NCBI GenBank assembly: GCA_036272915.1
Contig: DATAXV010000059.1
Location: forward strand, 1 to 13,258
Reading direction: 5' to 3'
DNA from: DATAXV01 sp036272915
Lineage (GTDB): Bacteria > Chloroflexota > Dormibacteria > Dormibacterales > Dormibacteraceae
Length of the DNA: 13,258 nucleotides
The notes beneath the pieces were generated by a model that had not been told where the DNA came from, made no database searches, and was given only the letters and a program-made list of their open reading frames with translations. This document shows, in pieces, positions 13,022-13,258 of this stretch (position 1 is the stretch's first letter; each line of letters begins with the position of its first letter). Both the position numbers and the translations under genes were made by a program.

Positions 13022-13258
13022 TTACGAGACCCGGTTCACCGCCTTGTAGAGCAATTGGTAGGCGGCGATGTCCGTCGCCGCCTCGGGGTTGGGGTCGGTT
13101 CCGACGATCTCATTCCGGTTGCTGCCCTGGTGCGGGCCGTTGAACCAGGCGACGCTGCCGACGGGCAGGCCCGAGGCCTGCCGCTGGGTCAGGAAGTTCT
13201 GCAGATACGTCATGTAGGCGTTGATCTGAGCCGTGGTCGGAGTCAGGGTGGCGGGGCC
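13022..13258 (-). CDS. C-terminal fragment of a protein of unknown function (runs off right edge)
   Basis: The frame is open from the right edge to the stop whose complement lies at 13022-13024, giving 78 residues of a longer protein. An internal Met at 13213 could pass for a start, but the open frame continues upstream to the edge with similar composition (GPATLTPTTAQINAY), so the gene is more likely truncated by the window. The visible part is a helix-rich stretch (AQINAYMTYLQNFLTQRQASG), then LPVGSVAWFNGPHQGSNRNEIVG, TDPNPEAATDIAAYQLLYKAVNRV. The Trp/Asn/Gly-rich turn and the Asn content suggest an extracellular protein, perhaps the end of a glycoside-hydrolase-like or other secreted enzyme. 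I do not recognise the family. It is convergent to the secreted-protein gene across a hairpin region. Confidence 0.55.
   Translation of the reverse strand, partial: GPATLTPTTAQINAYMTYLQNFLTQRQASGLPVGSVAWFNGPHQGSNRNEIVGTDPNPEAATDIAAYQLLYKAVNRVS

Noticed and set aside
13022..13213. A complete 63-residue gene starting at the Met at 13213
   Set aside because: The open frame continues to the window edge with similar composition, so a truncated larger gene is more likely.
1..13258. CRISPR array, tRNA, rRNA, insertion sequence or phage genes
   Set aside because: No regularly spaced direct repeats, cloverleaf-like segments, transposase motifs or phage structural genes were seen on either strand.

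Overview
The window is about 13.3 kb of high-GC bacterial DNA with tightly packed genes and many GTG/ATG starts. Several gene types here are common in Actinomycetota and neighbouring soil phyla such as Chloroflexota or Dormibacterota: an F420-type LLM oxidoreductase, a DipZ-like CcdA-thioredoxin fusion, an IclR-controlled peptide-type ABC operon, and a Tat-dependent lipoprotein. The phylum assignment is inference only, since there is no rRNA or tRNA in the window. No stretch longer than 300 bases lacks a gene. I see no CRISPR array, insertion sequence, phage gene or attachment site.

Left part (1-6673): a truncated IclR-family regulator reads leftward off the edge. It is divergent from a complete peptide/nickel-type ABC import operon: substrate-binding lipoprotein, two permeases and two ATPases, followed by a small NIPSNAP/ABM-like protein. 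From the first permease to the second ATPase the genes overlap by 4-8 bases, so they look translationally coupled. The divergent gap holds good promoter matches on both strands, a 16-bp near-palindrome midway between them, and a second inverted repeat in the transporter leader. The simplest reading is an IclR-type switch controlling uptake of an unknown solute.

Middle part (6681-10470): a two-domain GNAT acetyltransferase runs convergent to the operon. It is divergent from a zinc-free MDR/quinone-oxidoreductase-type gene whose promoter is overlapped by two palindromic TetR-like operator sites. The MDR gene is split by a one-base frameshift in a run of five C. Next comes dipZ, a CcdA membrane domain joined to a TlpA-like thioredoxin and a C-terminal beta-rich domain, for moving reducing power across the membrane.

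Right part (10511-13258): a leftward pair encodes a MazG-like nucleotide pyrophosphohydrolase and an LLM-class flavin/F420 oxidoreductase. A rightward gene for a secreted protein is clearly broken: it has two reading-frame breaks, and the first also looks like the scar of a large internal deletion. A partial leftward gene of unrecognised, possibly secreted type runs off the right edge.

Most of the window is ordinary metabolism and transport. The items most worth following are the control regions and the three frame breaks. The frame breaks could be real gene decay or assembly/sequencing errors, and reads would decide.
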